This document shows, in pieces, positions 1 to 12,082 of a stretch of DNA of 64,000 nt. A model generated the notes under the pieces. It ran no database searches, was not told where the DNA came from, and was given only the letters and a program-made list of their open reading frames with translations. This DNA comes from Carallia brachiata (taxonomy: Eukaryota; Streptophyta; Magnoliopsida; Malpighiales; Rhizophoraceae). The position numbers were made by a program, and so were the translations under genes. How positions within the stretch are numbered: position 1 is the first letter of the stretch; each line of letters starts with the position of its first letter. The stretch covers positions 4,508,466-4,572,465 of the forward strand of contig JADCRB010000013.1 in assembly GCA_021464245.1 (NCBI GenBank), given 5' to 3'.

Positions 1-145
1 TAAATTTTAAATTAAAAAAAATCTTAAAAATTAAAAAATAATATAATAATAATCCAGTTTACGAGTACAGAGACTTTGAGTACCCCTAACTTTCCCATAA
101 AAATGGCATGTATAAAAGTGCCCAAACCCGAGACATTTCTTTAAC

Positions 146-292
146 ACTTTGTTTGGTTTATTAGAAAAATGTGGGAAAGAAAGTAATTAAAAAAAATCAA
201 ATCATTTTTTCTCATAATTAGAAAAAAGAAATCACATCATTTTTTTCTTATTGTTTTCTTTCTCATATATTTTTCATTTATCTAAACAACTT
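146..292. repeat. Short AT-rich foldback element (MITE-like)
   Basis: The left part (TTGTTTGGTTTATTAGAAAA and a following GGGAAAGAAAG) is imperfectly repeated in inverted orientation at the right end (CTTTCTCATATATTTTTCAT then CTAAACAACTTT). The ends beginning TTGTTT are typical of small foldback MITEs. No convincing target duplication was found, so the borders are approximate and the superfamily is unknown. Confidence 0.35.
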
Positions 293-414
293 TTTTTTTC
301 ATTAATTTCTCGCAATCCATAAAGGTCACAAAGAGGAAGTCCGGTGCACAAAGTCCTTTTTCGTGGGGCACAACTTATGATTGGGGAAAATTACTAATAA
401 CTTCAAAGTGCATT

Positions 415-1030
415 ACATGTATTTGGATAAAATTTTAGGGGGAGAAAAAAGTGGAAGAGAGAAAAGTGAAGGAGAGAATTATTGGAAGAGAAAAAAAATT
501 TTCATCCTCTCTCGTATTTGAGAAGAGGTGATATGAGGGAAAAAAAATTAAAAATTTCTTATTTGGAAAAGGGTGGAAAGTGAGGGAAAAAAAAATATGT
601 ATAAGAATTTCAATTGTACCATCAAAAAAATTATATATTATATAAAAAAAATTTGATTTGTAAATTATATATTAAATACTTGTATAAATTTAATTTAATA
701 AGTTTATAATATTTGTATAATTTTTTCTTAAAAAATTTAACAAAATTTTAAAGAATGTAGAGATGTTTTATAGTTTTAAGTAAAATTGTAGTTATTAATA
801 TATGGTTAAAGTAATATAATCTTTCAATAAAAAATATAGGAAAATTAATAAGTTTCCTCACAAATCCCCCTAATTTTGGGAAGAATGGTTTTGATGGGCT
901 AGAAATGAAAGTTAGCTTTCCTCTCCTCTACTTTCCTTCCTCTCGAAAACATTTCTCAAACATAAATACTTACCTTTTTCCCTCTATTTTCCTCTCCATC
1001 CCCTCTTTTTCCCCTCTCCCAAACACAACG
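415..1030. repeat. Purine/pyrimidine-skewed foldback MITE
   Basis: The left arm starts near TGTATTTGGA and is purine-rich (GGGGGAGAAAAAAGTGGAAG). The right arm is its imperfect reverse complement, ending CCCCTCTCCCAAACACA. The centre is AT-only. This is the layout of a long-TIR MITE of about 0.6 kb. Candidate flanks (CATTACA / CGTTAAA) match only weakly, so the class (Mutator-like or hAT-like) is not settled. The pyrimidine-rich right arm reads as a spurious short ORF. Confidence 0.45.
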
Positions 1031-1190
1031 TTAAAGTTGCAAATTTCAGCATATTATTGCTGCAACCAATCGTGTGTTAGTGCTGACCACAATGACTGTG
1101 GTCCTGGCCGAAATTTAAGACCATGCTAGGAAATATGAAACCTAGGAAAATGTCTAATTGTTTGTTGAGTGTAAAATTCTTGACTTTCAG

Positions 1191-2240
1191 GTGGGATGTT
1201 AATTTAAAAGATGAACTTCCCAATTACACGAAGTTAGTTTTTCAAATAAAGTTAGACTTGTACGCTGAAATTGAAAAGGAAGCAACCAGGCAAGGGAGGT
1301 CATTTTGTGCTCACTATGCAAAGGAAGCAGTAAATAAACATCTTTTTTCCTTTCAATTTACTCTTGTTTGTTCATGTCGGATTCTGTCCAAGCTGTTATT
1401 GAATTTTCTTCTAGCTATTATCTTCACTTCGTTTTCATGGATTATTGGAATCACAAATAAAGGAACAAGTAAGAGCATACATGACCGAAACAAAGCGGTT
1501 TAGCAAAGATCATGTGCCAACACTCGAAGAATACTTGTCTATTTCTACAGACAGCTCTGTTTGCCCTGGCCTATGTCATATTTTGCTACGGGAAGAATGA
1601 AATTTCTTCCAAGGAGGGTTTTGATTGGCTGCTCACTAAACCCAAGATTTGGTATGCAACTACTGTTATTGCCAGGCTGGAAGATGATATTGTTTCCCAT
1701 GAGGTATGATAAAATTTCAATCATTGTGCAATAACACTAATAGTCTAACAGTAAGATTATATGAACACAGTTAATTTGACGTGTTCAGCTATAGACTCAC
1801 ATGTTGCTTACATTTTTTTAGACTTTCAATACATGATCACAATTGACAATGAACCATAAATACGTATTCAATGATCATGATAATATAATGTATGATAATT
1901 GCTCCAATCGTTTTATCTGATGATCTCATTCATCATTGTATGTAGTTTGAGCAAACAAGGGGGAGATGTTGCTTCTGCTGTGCAATGCTACATGAAGCAA
2001 CATGGTGTCTCAATGGAGCAAGCAAAGATTCAGTTAAGGAAACTATGCGAGGATTTATGGAAAGAGCTAAATGAGGATCTTCTCAAACCAACTAGCAGTC
2101 CAAGGGTTGTTCTCACTATTCTTCTCAACTTTGTACGGGTCCTCGAGTTCCTGTATGAGTACAAAGATGGTCATACACGCTTTGATGTTCTAAAAGATGT
2201 CATCAAGTCCACGCTCGTCGACCCTATTGAAATCTTATAA
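1191..2240 (+). pseudogene. Terpene synthase fragment, exons 5-7 only, disrupted
   Basis: Three exons of a TPS-family terpene synthase are recognisable: exon 5 (1191-1329, the standard 139 bp, starting RWDVNLKDELPNYTK), exon 6 (about 1457-1703) and exon 7 (1946-2240, ending VDPIEIL). The metal-binding DDxxSxxxE region is readable across exons 6/7 (DDIVSHE then FE). Exons 1-4, with the DDxxD aspartates, are not found in the 1.1 kb upstream. Lesions: exon 6 is 247 bp instead of 249 and changes frame after TDS; its acceptor AG is replaced by AA just before 1457; exon 7 has one extra G in the GGGGG run near 1959-1963. It is most similar to the intact synthase at 7075-10936, so this is a truncated tandem duplicate. 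It cannot make an active enzyme. Confidence 0.88.
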
Positions 2241-5200
2241 GCATATGATAATTGGTCGCTGATTGTTCCTGTTGCCAACAGTATATGCCTTTGAAAATTG
2301 TGTTGTAATCAATAAAGTTGAAGTTGCCCTAGAAAATAAGTGGCTCTCTTGCCTTCTGTAATATTCATGTGATATTATATAGGACAACTTGAGATGGTTG
2401 TTTGTATTGTTTGTGCTTAAAGAATATTGTTTAAATTATTTCGTCAAAAATAAATAATTCACATCAAAATTTGAGAATAACCATAAAAACAACCAAACTT
2501 TGGTTCTAAATTTCATTAAGGTCGGTTCCCATAAATTATAACAAATAGTAATGATTAATTAAATAAAGACACGTAACAGCCAATTAATGTAGTCAAATAA
2601 CAACTAGTCTAACGACTATATAACGGTTAGTCTAATTGTCATACAACAACTAGCTTGACCAAGTCTAATATATAATAATTAGTCTTTTAAAATATAATAA
2701 TAATTTACAAAAGTAAGGTACTTACGAGACTTAATTGTTCAAAATCTAAACAATCTGAGAATTCATTAAAATAAACTCTTCATGGTCCAAATCAAATATG
2801 CCTTTGGGTCAAATGCCATATTCCCTTGGGACTATCTAAGACATTTATGGCTACATATTTTGATCGATGAGACGTTATGTAAACAAAATCTTTCTTTCTT
2901 TTTTTTTACACTATATGATTGTTATTCATAGCACTCGTTAGGGACAAGAGCACCAAGAACAAAAAGTTCACAGCTCCTGTTGTCGACTAATACATAATCT
3001 AGTAAACCATCCAGACTATAGAACATTGAAGATCTACTACTCAAACCTAGCATAGTACCGTAACAGCTAGGACCAACAAACAAGAAATGTGCATCAGTAC
3101 ATTAAAGACCAAATCGTAGAGCAAAGCATCATATCCATATCCAAACCGACACGGCAACAAAACCATCAAGACTAAAGTATCAAAGGAACAGCTGAAAACT
3201 TGCAGATTATGAAACAACAGCGAAGAGCACCAACCCGAACCATAAGACCAACATCGAGTTATATAATAAGGAGTAGCTTCCTATTTCTTATGCTCGCAAA
3301 GAGCCAAAGAAGGATTATAGGTGTGGAAGGCCAAAATGAAACAAAAGGGTCTAATTGAATGTTTGAGGAAATGCAATAAATAAAAAATTTTCTACAACTA
3401 TATCCATAAAATATGCAACAAAAAAAAGAAAAAATCATTTTTTTTCCAGGGCGAGAGCTTTCTCATTGTCGTGTTCTCAACTTACTTACCTGGCAATCTA
3501 AAGCCGACTTCTTTCTACAACTCTCTACTTGGAAAAAAATTCCCTTTTGGAGTTGTAACTTGTTTTCTTAAGTTAATTGCCTAATTCCTTTCGGTTGAAG
3601 TGACAGGTATGGCGTGGAGAGACCCATTTTCTTCATCTTTCTTTCCGTTGGACATTTGGACAAACATCAACCGGTCCGGAAATTTTAATGCTTGCAGGCC
3701 CATGCAAACATCTGTAAAATTGGGATTTTTTTTTTTTTTTTCATGTGCTTGTTGTGTGGTATTGGTATGATATAATTGGGTATGGTCCCCATCTAATTTT
3801 TTTTTTTTTCCACCTCTACAATTTCACTGTTTTTTATGCAAAACTGTCACCTTTCAATTTCCTTCTCCACTCCTATTTACTCATTTGGACAGTTTTCTCT
3901 ACAAATAGTTGTGGATCCACTCACCTTCAGTTCATAAAACTGGAAGCAATTGTTTGATCCGACGACCTGTGTGAGTAACTGATGAAATGACTACACACAC
4001 ACCCTCTCCCTCGGCAAATAAATAACGTTTGATTGATGAGGCGCTCAATTTGTAACACCAACGGCACAATGTACTGGATTCATTCCAAAAAGTAATGATT
4101 GGCAGGGAAACGTTGGCCGATCAATTCACCGTCGCCACATAACATTCTTCTATTGACGACCGTTTGATCATTCACGTGCGTTTCATTCATGGCTGGCCCT
4201 TCCAGATATTCATTGCCCCTGTTGCATGTTTGCGTCAAACTAATGTGAATTTTTCATACATACAGATATTTTTTGCAGTTTATTGAAGTTTACAGTTGGA
4301 TACATAATATTCTTGCCTTCCAAATTTTCTTTAGTTAAAATAAATAAATTTAAAAGAAAAAGAGGGCCGGGCATGCATCTCACCTAAAAAACAGTACAGG
4401 TTGAAAAAAAATAATAAAAGCGCACATAAAAAAATAATAATGAAATTAAAGGTGAAAGATGATATTAATATATATGTATATATTTGATTCTGGGTCATTT
4501 AATGCCAATATCTTAATATTATTATTGTGACATACATACAGAGGGGGCATGGGGCACTGAGCACTCGCACGAGCAGAACAGACAATGGGAATGGAAGAGG
4601 GTAAGGTTGACTCCAAGCAGGTTCTACCACACAATTTTAATTTAGGTAACATTAAAATTACCACACATTTTATTTAATAATAATTAATAACAAAATTTTC
4701 TTTTTTTTATTTTTATTATACAGATATCACTTAAAATCTTAATTCCAATCTCACCAAATATCCCAGCCCTGAGAAAAATTCTCTTAAATTAGGTCTAATT
4801 AATATTTTAGAGTTAAGTAAATCTAATTGTAGTATGATAATTTGTCTTAAATTTTATGTCTATTTTATTAATAATCAATTTAACCACATAATTTATAAAT
4901 TGTTAGTACCAATTTACTCTTATCTTTTATCCCAATACTTCTAACACCTATACATTGGCCTCATGTAAGAAATTTTTTTTTTTTTTTTGAGCTTGGCCTC
5001 ATGTAAGAAATTATTACCTATTAATACAATAATTACGTTTCGATAAAAACAAAAAAAAAATTCTCACCAAATATTTGATTGGTATTTATTGCCAAATGTT
5101 AGTAATTGCTCACGCCACACCGTCTGTCGCTCTGAGTCACAGGCTCACACTCTCCAATCCATACTGTTAACTGTTACCATCTTTTATATCTTTCTAGTCC

Positions 5201-6976
5201 TTCTTTTCTTTCTTTTTCAGCTATAATACAAAGAACGACGCGCACACTTCGAGCTGGCAAGATTCCCCTCCCCCACCTCCCGCACCCTCTCCTCTCTGTC
5301 TCTTCTGTCGCTACTCGTTTGCGCCCGTACCCAGGGTTCTTGTTCTTTTCTCCTCTCTTTCTCTCTCTTCACAAGCCCAAAAAAGAATAATAAAAGTTAT
5401 ATTGAAATCTATATTTCGTTAAATGTGAAGTTGAAGTCTAAGTTTGTTAGTGCGCTCAAAATATTTAACTTTTCGATAAGATTTATTTAGGTTAATGTAT
5501 TTAACGGATTAATGTCTTTTGAAGTTTCTAAAATATTAATTATTACTAAATGGTTGAATGTGTGTGAGAAGTGCAATATAAATAAAGTTTCATATAATGT
5601 ATTATCTAGTGTGCTGTAATTATCTTTTATATAATATAAGTGTATTATTTTTGTTATCCTCTCACTCCAAGTAACTCTTGTGAGCATCTCCCTAATTCAA
5701 GTATAGATGTATTAGAGTCAATTTCTTATCACTTGGCTTTCTGCAAGAAAAAAAATGTATTTACACAAAATTTAAATATAAAGTAATATCATAAGTTTAT
5801 TATTCGAATTCTAATTATTAATTAAATAATAAATTTAATATAATTAATAATTCAAATTAAAAAAATACACTTATATTTTTATTTTTTATCTAATTTTTAT
5901 ATCTATTTAGTAATACTAGTAATAAGCGATAGTGATAATTTAGAATAATTTGGGTGGACGGGGTGGGGTTCCAGACGATTGGGAGCCACATCCACCCAAA
6001 TGTGCCTCCCTATTTAAGGAGGGGCCTTTTGCGCCCCCACCCCAATTATAGGGCAACGGGCTCCCGGGGGTTGATGAAGTCAGCTAATTAGTCACATTTA
6101 TCTAAAAAGTTTAGGACCCATGTATACAATAAATATTAAAATTTAAGATTAAACAATATATATCTCGACAGTAAAAGTTTACCGAAAATTAAGTTACTGC
6201 ATCCATAGGAGTAAACGCCCACTACATCCTTTACAAGTATATGGTGTAATCCTATGGGTGGCTTTTCGAAGATAGTGAGACCCGACCTTGAGGAAAGGAA
6301 GACGAAATAAGCCAATTAGTAGCGTAGTTGCCTTTATTGAAATTTTATCCAAGTGCAACTAAATTTTTTACTTTTTATAATGATAGTGATACTTTTTATA
6401 ACAAAAAAAAACGATAAGAAGTATTTTTTTTGTTGTAAAAAGTATCATAATAATGGTGAAAAATCGAGATATTATTGTATTTGGACAAAATTTTAGACAT
6501 AAAATCTCTCATATTGTACTTTTTTTTTTCTTCTTTTTTAACAGCATAAATATTTTATTCAAAGCATTCTTATAAGACAAAGATACTCAAAATTATTACA
6601 AGTAGGGTATTTTTCAAAATCACGCGTGCATGACTGTATTCCAGTAATTAAAGACACAACAATCACAAATCTTCATAAATTTCCACCTTTACTTGAATTA
6701 TTGTGAGGTAACAATAAGATAAAGGAAAATGTTGCAACAGCGAAAGAAATTTGCCGGACGATTTTACCGGAATGTAATGGCCGCTTAAATTATTCTTCAA
6801 TTATTCTTCTCTATGTGCCCAACGACACCTCTTAATTTATTTCAGAGTTAACGTCAGACTTAAACTTGACGTTGAAATATTACCATAATCAATTAACAAA
6901 TAAAATGAATCACTGGCAGCTCCATTGACAACGGAATCACCTTGTAGAACATAAAGACCTTCCACCAAGTTCCCCC
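2241..6976. other. Intergenic, no supported gene
   Basis: AT-rich spacer between the terpene synthase fragment and the intact synthase. The stretch 2930-3330 has more even base composition and may be an old gene remnant, but no frame gives a recognisable protein. A pyrimidine-rich, CpG-containing stretch at 5210-5370 looks like a promoter/5'UTR without a following gene. A GC-rich island (5945-6075) contains inverted GGGAGCC/GGCTCCC pieces. Only chance ORFs shorter than 75 codons are present. Confidence 0.6.
6382..6454. repeat. Hairpin, about 30-bp stem with short loop
   Basis: GATACTTTTTATAACAAAAA (from 6388) pairs with the downstream TTTTTGTTGTAAAAAGTATC, ending near 6446, around a loop of about 13 nt. 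The stem continues outward imperfectly (TAATGATAGT against ATAATAAT). It lies about 620 bp upstream of the terpene synthase start. It could be a very short foldback element or a transcribed hairpin. Confidence 0.5.
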
Positions 6977-6984
6977 TATAAATA
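6977..6984 (+). promoter_or_regulatory. TATA box of the terpene synthase gene
   Basis: TATAAATA preceded by CCCCC and lying 98 bp upstream of the ATG at 7075, which leaves room for a 5'UTR of about 65 nt. Spacing and sequence are typical of a plant core promoter. No transcript data are available. Confidence 0.6.
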
Positions 6985-7074
6985 TCAACACAGAAAATCA
7001 TCGAGTTTCAAGCTCTCGAACACAACTCAACAAGAAAACACTGCTTTGTGCTTTTTTTCTTTAAAGATAAGAAT

Positions 7075-10000
7075 ATGGCCACTGAACATGCAGCTCAAAG
7101 AGCTGAAGTCCGCCGAAAAGTGGAATTCCCTCCAGATGTATGGGGCGATTTCTTCATCAAGCAAGTACCCCATGATAAAGATGAGGTAAATCGTTTAGGA
7201 TTTTCTTTTTCTTTTTTTGTTTTGTTTTTCCCTCATATTTTTTATTAAATTAATCAAGTCCATGAAATCATGTTGCTGATTAATTCTTTGAACAGATCAT
7301 TGGCTCTTGGAGAGAGGAGGCTGAAGCCCTGAAAGAAAATGTAAGAAGGATGCTTGCAGCTGCTACTGACAAGCCTTCAGACAAGTTGAACACGATAGAT
7401 GCTGTCCAAAGACTAGGCATTGCTTATCATTTCGAAACAGAAATTGAAGAAGCCTTGCAACAAATTTACAATAGTACTTTCCAAGCTTTTGAAATTGATG
7501 AAGATGAGGATCTCCTCACCTTTGCTCTTCGATTTCGACTTTTGAGGCAACAGGGCTCTAACGTTTCTAGCGGTGAGAATCACATCACTTCCACGATTAT
7601 TCTTAGGGTGTTTTATATTTTTACTCTTTTTTTTAATTTGATCACATAGATACAAAAACTAAATATAAAATGATTACTTTGACTTACTATTTAAATTTGT
7701 ATCATTAATTGTTCTGGACTCACCATTCAATTATGGTTAAGATTCAAATATTAATCCTGTGTTATTATTTTGTGTCTAAATTTTATATCTATGTATTTTT
7801 TTTATATGGCTCAAATTAAAAAAAGGGGAAAAATTACGAAAACATATTAAATAGTCATATAGTAGTAATAGGCAATAAAAAATTGTGTTCTAGAAAAAAA
7901 AATTTGAAAAAAAATTTGAAATCAATGCTTAAAGTAATATTAAGTATATTTAGAATAATGTTAAATATATTTAGAGTTTAATTCAAAAAAAATTATTTTT
8001 AATTATTTATTAGAAGTTAAACTTATTTTATGGCTACTCTATAATTATGTCATATGTCCTCCTAATAGGACTCTAAAAAAAATTCAGTCTTTTTGTTTGT
8101 TTATCTTAGAGTTCAAATTTGATTGTTGGATAAAGATTGTAAAAACCCTGCAAGCAAATCGCATGGCTTATGACATAAGAACAACCTTTATCAACGATGG
8201 CCCACATTCAGCTACTTGCGTTTGTGGGTGTGATACAGAAACATTTAACACATTCAAGGACGGGAAAGGAAACTTCAAGGAAAGCCTAATCTGTGACATT
8301 GAGGGCATGTTGAGTTTGTATGAAGCTTCAAATTACGGGGTACCCGGAGAAGACATACTTGATGAGGCTCTTGCATTTGCAAAATCTCAGCTGAAAAGCA
8401 TGGTCCTGGCACAAGCCAACAACCCTCTTGCAGAACGAATCAGTCATGCATTAAGATGGCCTATAGTCAAGGGCGTGCCGAGGAAAGAGGCACGGCATTA
8501 TATTTCTTTCTACGAGCAACAAGAGGCACGCAATGAAACTCTACTCAAGCTGGCAAAGATAGATTTCAATATTTTGCAAAAGTTGCAACAGAAAGAGCTA
8601 AAAATTATATCAGAGTAAGCTATTCAATTTTAGTGCAAATTTATTATAAGAGAATGACGAGCTTACCTGCATTTTATCTGTATAACAATGCAATTTAGGT
8701 GGTGGAAAAACTTGGACGTATCAACAAAGCTGCCTTTTGTTCGGGACAGGGCGCCTGAGGGCTACTTTTTGTCATTAACACTGTTGCAGGAGCCGCAGTT
8801 CACCTTTTCCAGAAGATTGGTATCCAAGATAATCAACGTTATAACCATTTTGGATGACACGTATGACGTCCACGGGACGATTGAAGAACTCGAACTATTC
8901 ACCAAAACCATTGAAAGGTTAGTTAAGGTATAATTTCCTTTCAAGGGTTATAACTCATAAATGGAATTAGAAGGTGTCAAAAAGTTGGGTTGGGTTGGGC
9001 TCAGGCTGGATCGTTTTGGGTTCGGGTCATTTTTGGTTGGATCACTTTCAGGTCACGTTACATTCGGTTCGGATTTAGGTTGGGTCGTTTCATATTCGGG
9101 TTGGATTCAGATCGAATTCGGGTCGAATTCGCATTGAATCATTATTTTTTTAAGTCATTTTTTACTAAAATAAAACATTTCAAATAAATTTAAAACTCAT
9201 TTATATAATAAACTACACATTTAAATTTAGTTTTTACGTCATATATATCTATATTTTACAAAAATAGTACTAATTAGTATTTAACAAAAATAAATCAAAG
9301 GTAAAAGTCAAAAAAATTTTCACTATTTTATCTTTTTTTTAACCCAATGGGTGACCCGGATCCAACCCAATATTTTCGGGTTGGGTCACTTTTGGATTCG
9401 GATTGAAAAATCGGGTTTCTGACCCAATTTTTTCTGATGGATTCATACGGGTTATCGGGTCGGGTCACTTTTTAACACCTCTAAATGGAACGAATAATAA
9501 ATTTAAATTGCAGGAAGCTCTTATAGTCAATCAATTTAAGCATAGTTCGTTCCAGCCTTGAACTTTGAAACCAGATACTACTTGAGTTTGTTAAACATAA
9601 TTGTCGAGTTTGTTAAATATGTTAATAAATTTATCTTCATGAAACATTAATTTTTTGGATCTTTAAACTGAATAATATATACAATGTAAATAAAATGGTA
9701 AATAACATACCCGGATTAGCTGAAGACGAAGCTGAGGTCATTCACGCATATGCAGATTTCACCTTAACCTAATTTCTCTCTCTTGACCTAGAGTTTAAAA
9801 TTCATGAACTTTAGGTGGGATACTGGCGTGATAAACGAACTACCAGACTTCATGAAGTTAGCTTTTGAGGTAATGTTAGACCTATGTGCTGAAATTGAGA
9901 AGGAAACAACTTTGCAAGGGAGGTCATTCTGTGTTTCTTATGCAAAGGAAGCGGTAAGCATAATTTTTCCTTTCATTTTATCCCCTTTTCAAGAAAAATA

Positions 10001-10936
10001 AAATGCGCGATTCCAAGTGCCATTGCTTGTTTTTAATTGTTATTCACCAATGTTTAAAAAAAAAACAAAATTGAGTTAAGTGCAATGGGTTATTGGAAAT
10101 TTCAGATGAAGAGTCAAGTGAGAGCATACATGGCCGAAACAAGATGGTTTAACGAAGAATATGTTCCAACACTTGAAGAATACATGTCCGTTGCTACAGA
10201 GAGCTGTGGTTACCCCCTTGTTTTGGTCATAATGTTCTGCGGGATGGGTGAAATTGCCTCAAAGGAGGTTTTTGATTGGTTGCTAACTAAACCAAAGATC
10301 TGGTATGCTGGAACTGTTATTGCCAGGCTGAAAGACGATACCAAGTCCCACGAAGTAATGGAATTTTACAATCTCTATACTATAAAGTCCAGTTTGAATC
10401 TGATCTATCTTAAGTTTAAAATATGCTTGAAAGATGTTGGCAAATGAAGTGATCAATTTTGTAAAGCCTATATATATACAACTATGAGTTGAATGGCTAT
10501 TTAAAGTTCCACAAAGGCAATCAGACAGACATACACTAACTTCATTCTTCTAAATAGCATTAAAAATTAGTGACCAGAACAACATATAATAGACCCATTT
10601 TTTAGCTGAACTCATTGATTGAATATGAAATTATAAATGCAGCATGAGCAAGAAAGAGGACATGTTGCTTCAGCTGTGGAGTGCTACATGAAGCAACATG
10701 GTGTGTCAAGGGAACAAGCACACAGTGACTTGAATAAACTTTGTGCTGATTCATGGAAGGACATAAATGAGGAGCTTCTCAAACCAACCAACATACCAAG
10801 GCTTATTCTCACTTCAATTCTCAACTATGCACGTGCGATGGAAGTCTTATACGAGTATGAAGATGGTTTTACTTACTCTGAGCTTGTATTGAAAGATACC
10901 ATCAAAGCCCTATTAGTGGATCCCATTCCTCTTTAG
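7075..10936 (+). CDS. Terpene synthase, probable cytosolic sesquiterpene type (TPS-a-like), 554 aa, seven exons
   Basis: Terpene synthases ionise and cyclise prenyl diphosphates using Mg2+. Exons inferred from GT-AG sites and family phase: 7075-7185, 7296-7572, 8239-8614, 8699-8917, 9815-9953, 10106-10354, 10643-10936. They sum to 1665 nt with no internal stop, and exons 4-6 have the usual 219/139/249 bp. Visible motifs are RR-x8-W (residues 13-23), RDR (270-272), DDTYD (307-311) and the second metal site DDTKSHEHE (451-459). The protein starts directly before RR-x8-W with no plastid transit peptide, which favours a cytosolic farnesyl-diphosphate enzyme; this is inference, and the product cannot be predicted. 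A TATA box lies 98 bp upstream. A hAT-type MITE sits in intron 4. The broken paralogue at 1191-2240 marks a tandem TPS cluster. Confidence 0.88.
8968..9483. mobile_element. hAT-type MITE (516 bp) in intron 4 of the terpene synthase
   Basis: The terminal inverted repeats are TAGAAGGTGTCAAAAAGT on the left and, read inward from the right, TAGAGGTGTTAAAAAGTGA, the TAGRGGTGTCAAA-type terminus known for hAT elements. The flanks AATGGAAT (8960-8967) and AATGGAAC (9484-9491) form an 8-bp target duplication with one mismatch. The interior consists of diverged GGGTTCGGGTC/GGTTGGGTTG repeats and an AT-rich middle, with no coding capacity. The element is unusually GC-rich for an intron here. A relative lies at 46009-46615. 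Confidence 0.85.
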
Positions 10937-11410
10937 TTGCCACTTGATTGCTTTTTCGGCTGACGATGCTGGTAACTAATAATCCCCAGTTTGCCTCGGC
11001 AACATGGGATTCTCAACTTTTTCGTTTGTCAATTATTGTGTAAGGATGGATAATGCTGTGAATGGAATGCGTTGCGGTACAACAATTTTAGATTTAATTA
11101 AATTGCTGAATTAGTGATCAGTACCTTACTCAAATACTATATATCTTTGCTCCCATCCAATTTTTTTTTTTTTTTTTTGTTTTTGGTTTACCCTTCCAAT
11201 TTATTATATGTCTTTATTCAAAGTCCCGAGAAGTTTGGAGGCAAAAATTGAACAAATTCAACGTTCATTTCAATCTTTGTTGAAGACAAACTATTTTTTT
11301 TATAAAATTGATTTACAATGCATATATCGTGACATTTTAAAGGTTGAACTAGATTTATTATAAAAGGTAAAATTCGATTTATTTATGCATATTGACCCTA
11401 TTTTTACTTA
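10937..11410. other. Terpene synthase 3' flank
   Basis: Holds the presumed 3'UTR of the terpene synthase and AT-rich spacer with a 20-nt T run near 11159. No further gene is seen before the Harbinger element, whose left target-site copy (TTA) is at 11408-11410. Confidence 0.5.
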
Positions 11411-12082
11411 GGGCCTGTTTGGCTTACCTGTTAATTATTACTGTTACTATTACTGATTGCTGATTGCTGTTGTTGATTGCTGATTGCTGTTGCGAATTAC
11501 TGTTGCTGATTGCTAAAATGAAATTATAGTGTTTGGTTAGATTGATATTTGCTGTTTGCTGTTCAAATTATAAAATGACCATTTTGTACATATATATATA
11601 TATATTCTTGTAATTTGCAACTGATGAACTGAACTTATATGTCTATGAACTGCACTTACCGAAAAGACTATTATCTTATCTTTTTTTTTAATGCAATAAG
11701 TTATTTTTTTTAGACAAAAAAATAGTAATTTCATAAAGAACTTTAAGAAATATATTTAATGAAATTTCATATAGAAACTAATATATTGTCTTATTTTTAT
11801 TAGTAACTACTAACATTATTTCCTACACATAAAATAAAATACTTTAATTTATTAAAAAATTTAAAATATATATAAATTCAGTAGTACAAATCAATAATGA
11901 GAAATTCAACTATTGTAAAATGAATTCTATTTCTATTGTTTTGCATTCATTAAACTAGCAGCAATTTGATTTCGTAAATCATCCATTTAAGTTGTCATGC
12001 TCGGTTGATAACTTTCACAGTTCTGAGAGTCTTCTGCATCTGAAAAGATATCGCGAGGTATAAAATCTGGATTTTGATCAAA

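Noticed and set aside
2930..3330. Possible minus-strand F-box-associated or other gene remnant
   Set aside because: Base composition is gene-like and the minus strand gives a weak GFGYDAL-type match, but stops are frequent and no second motif supports it.
5945..6075. GC-rich island with inverted GGGAGCC/GGCTCCC
   Set aside because: No paired outer ends or target duplication, and no coding frame. Not enough for a transposon call.
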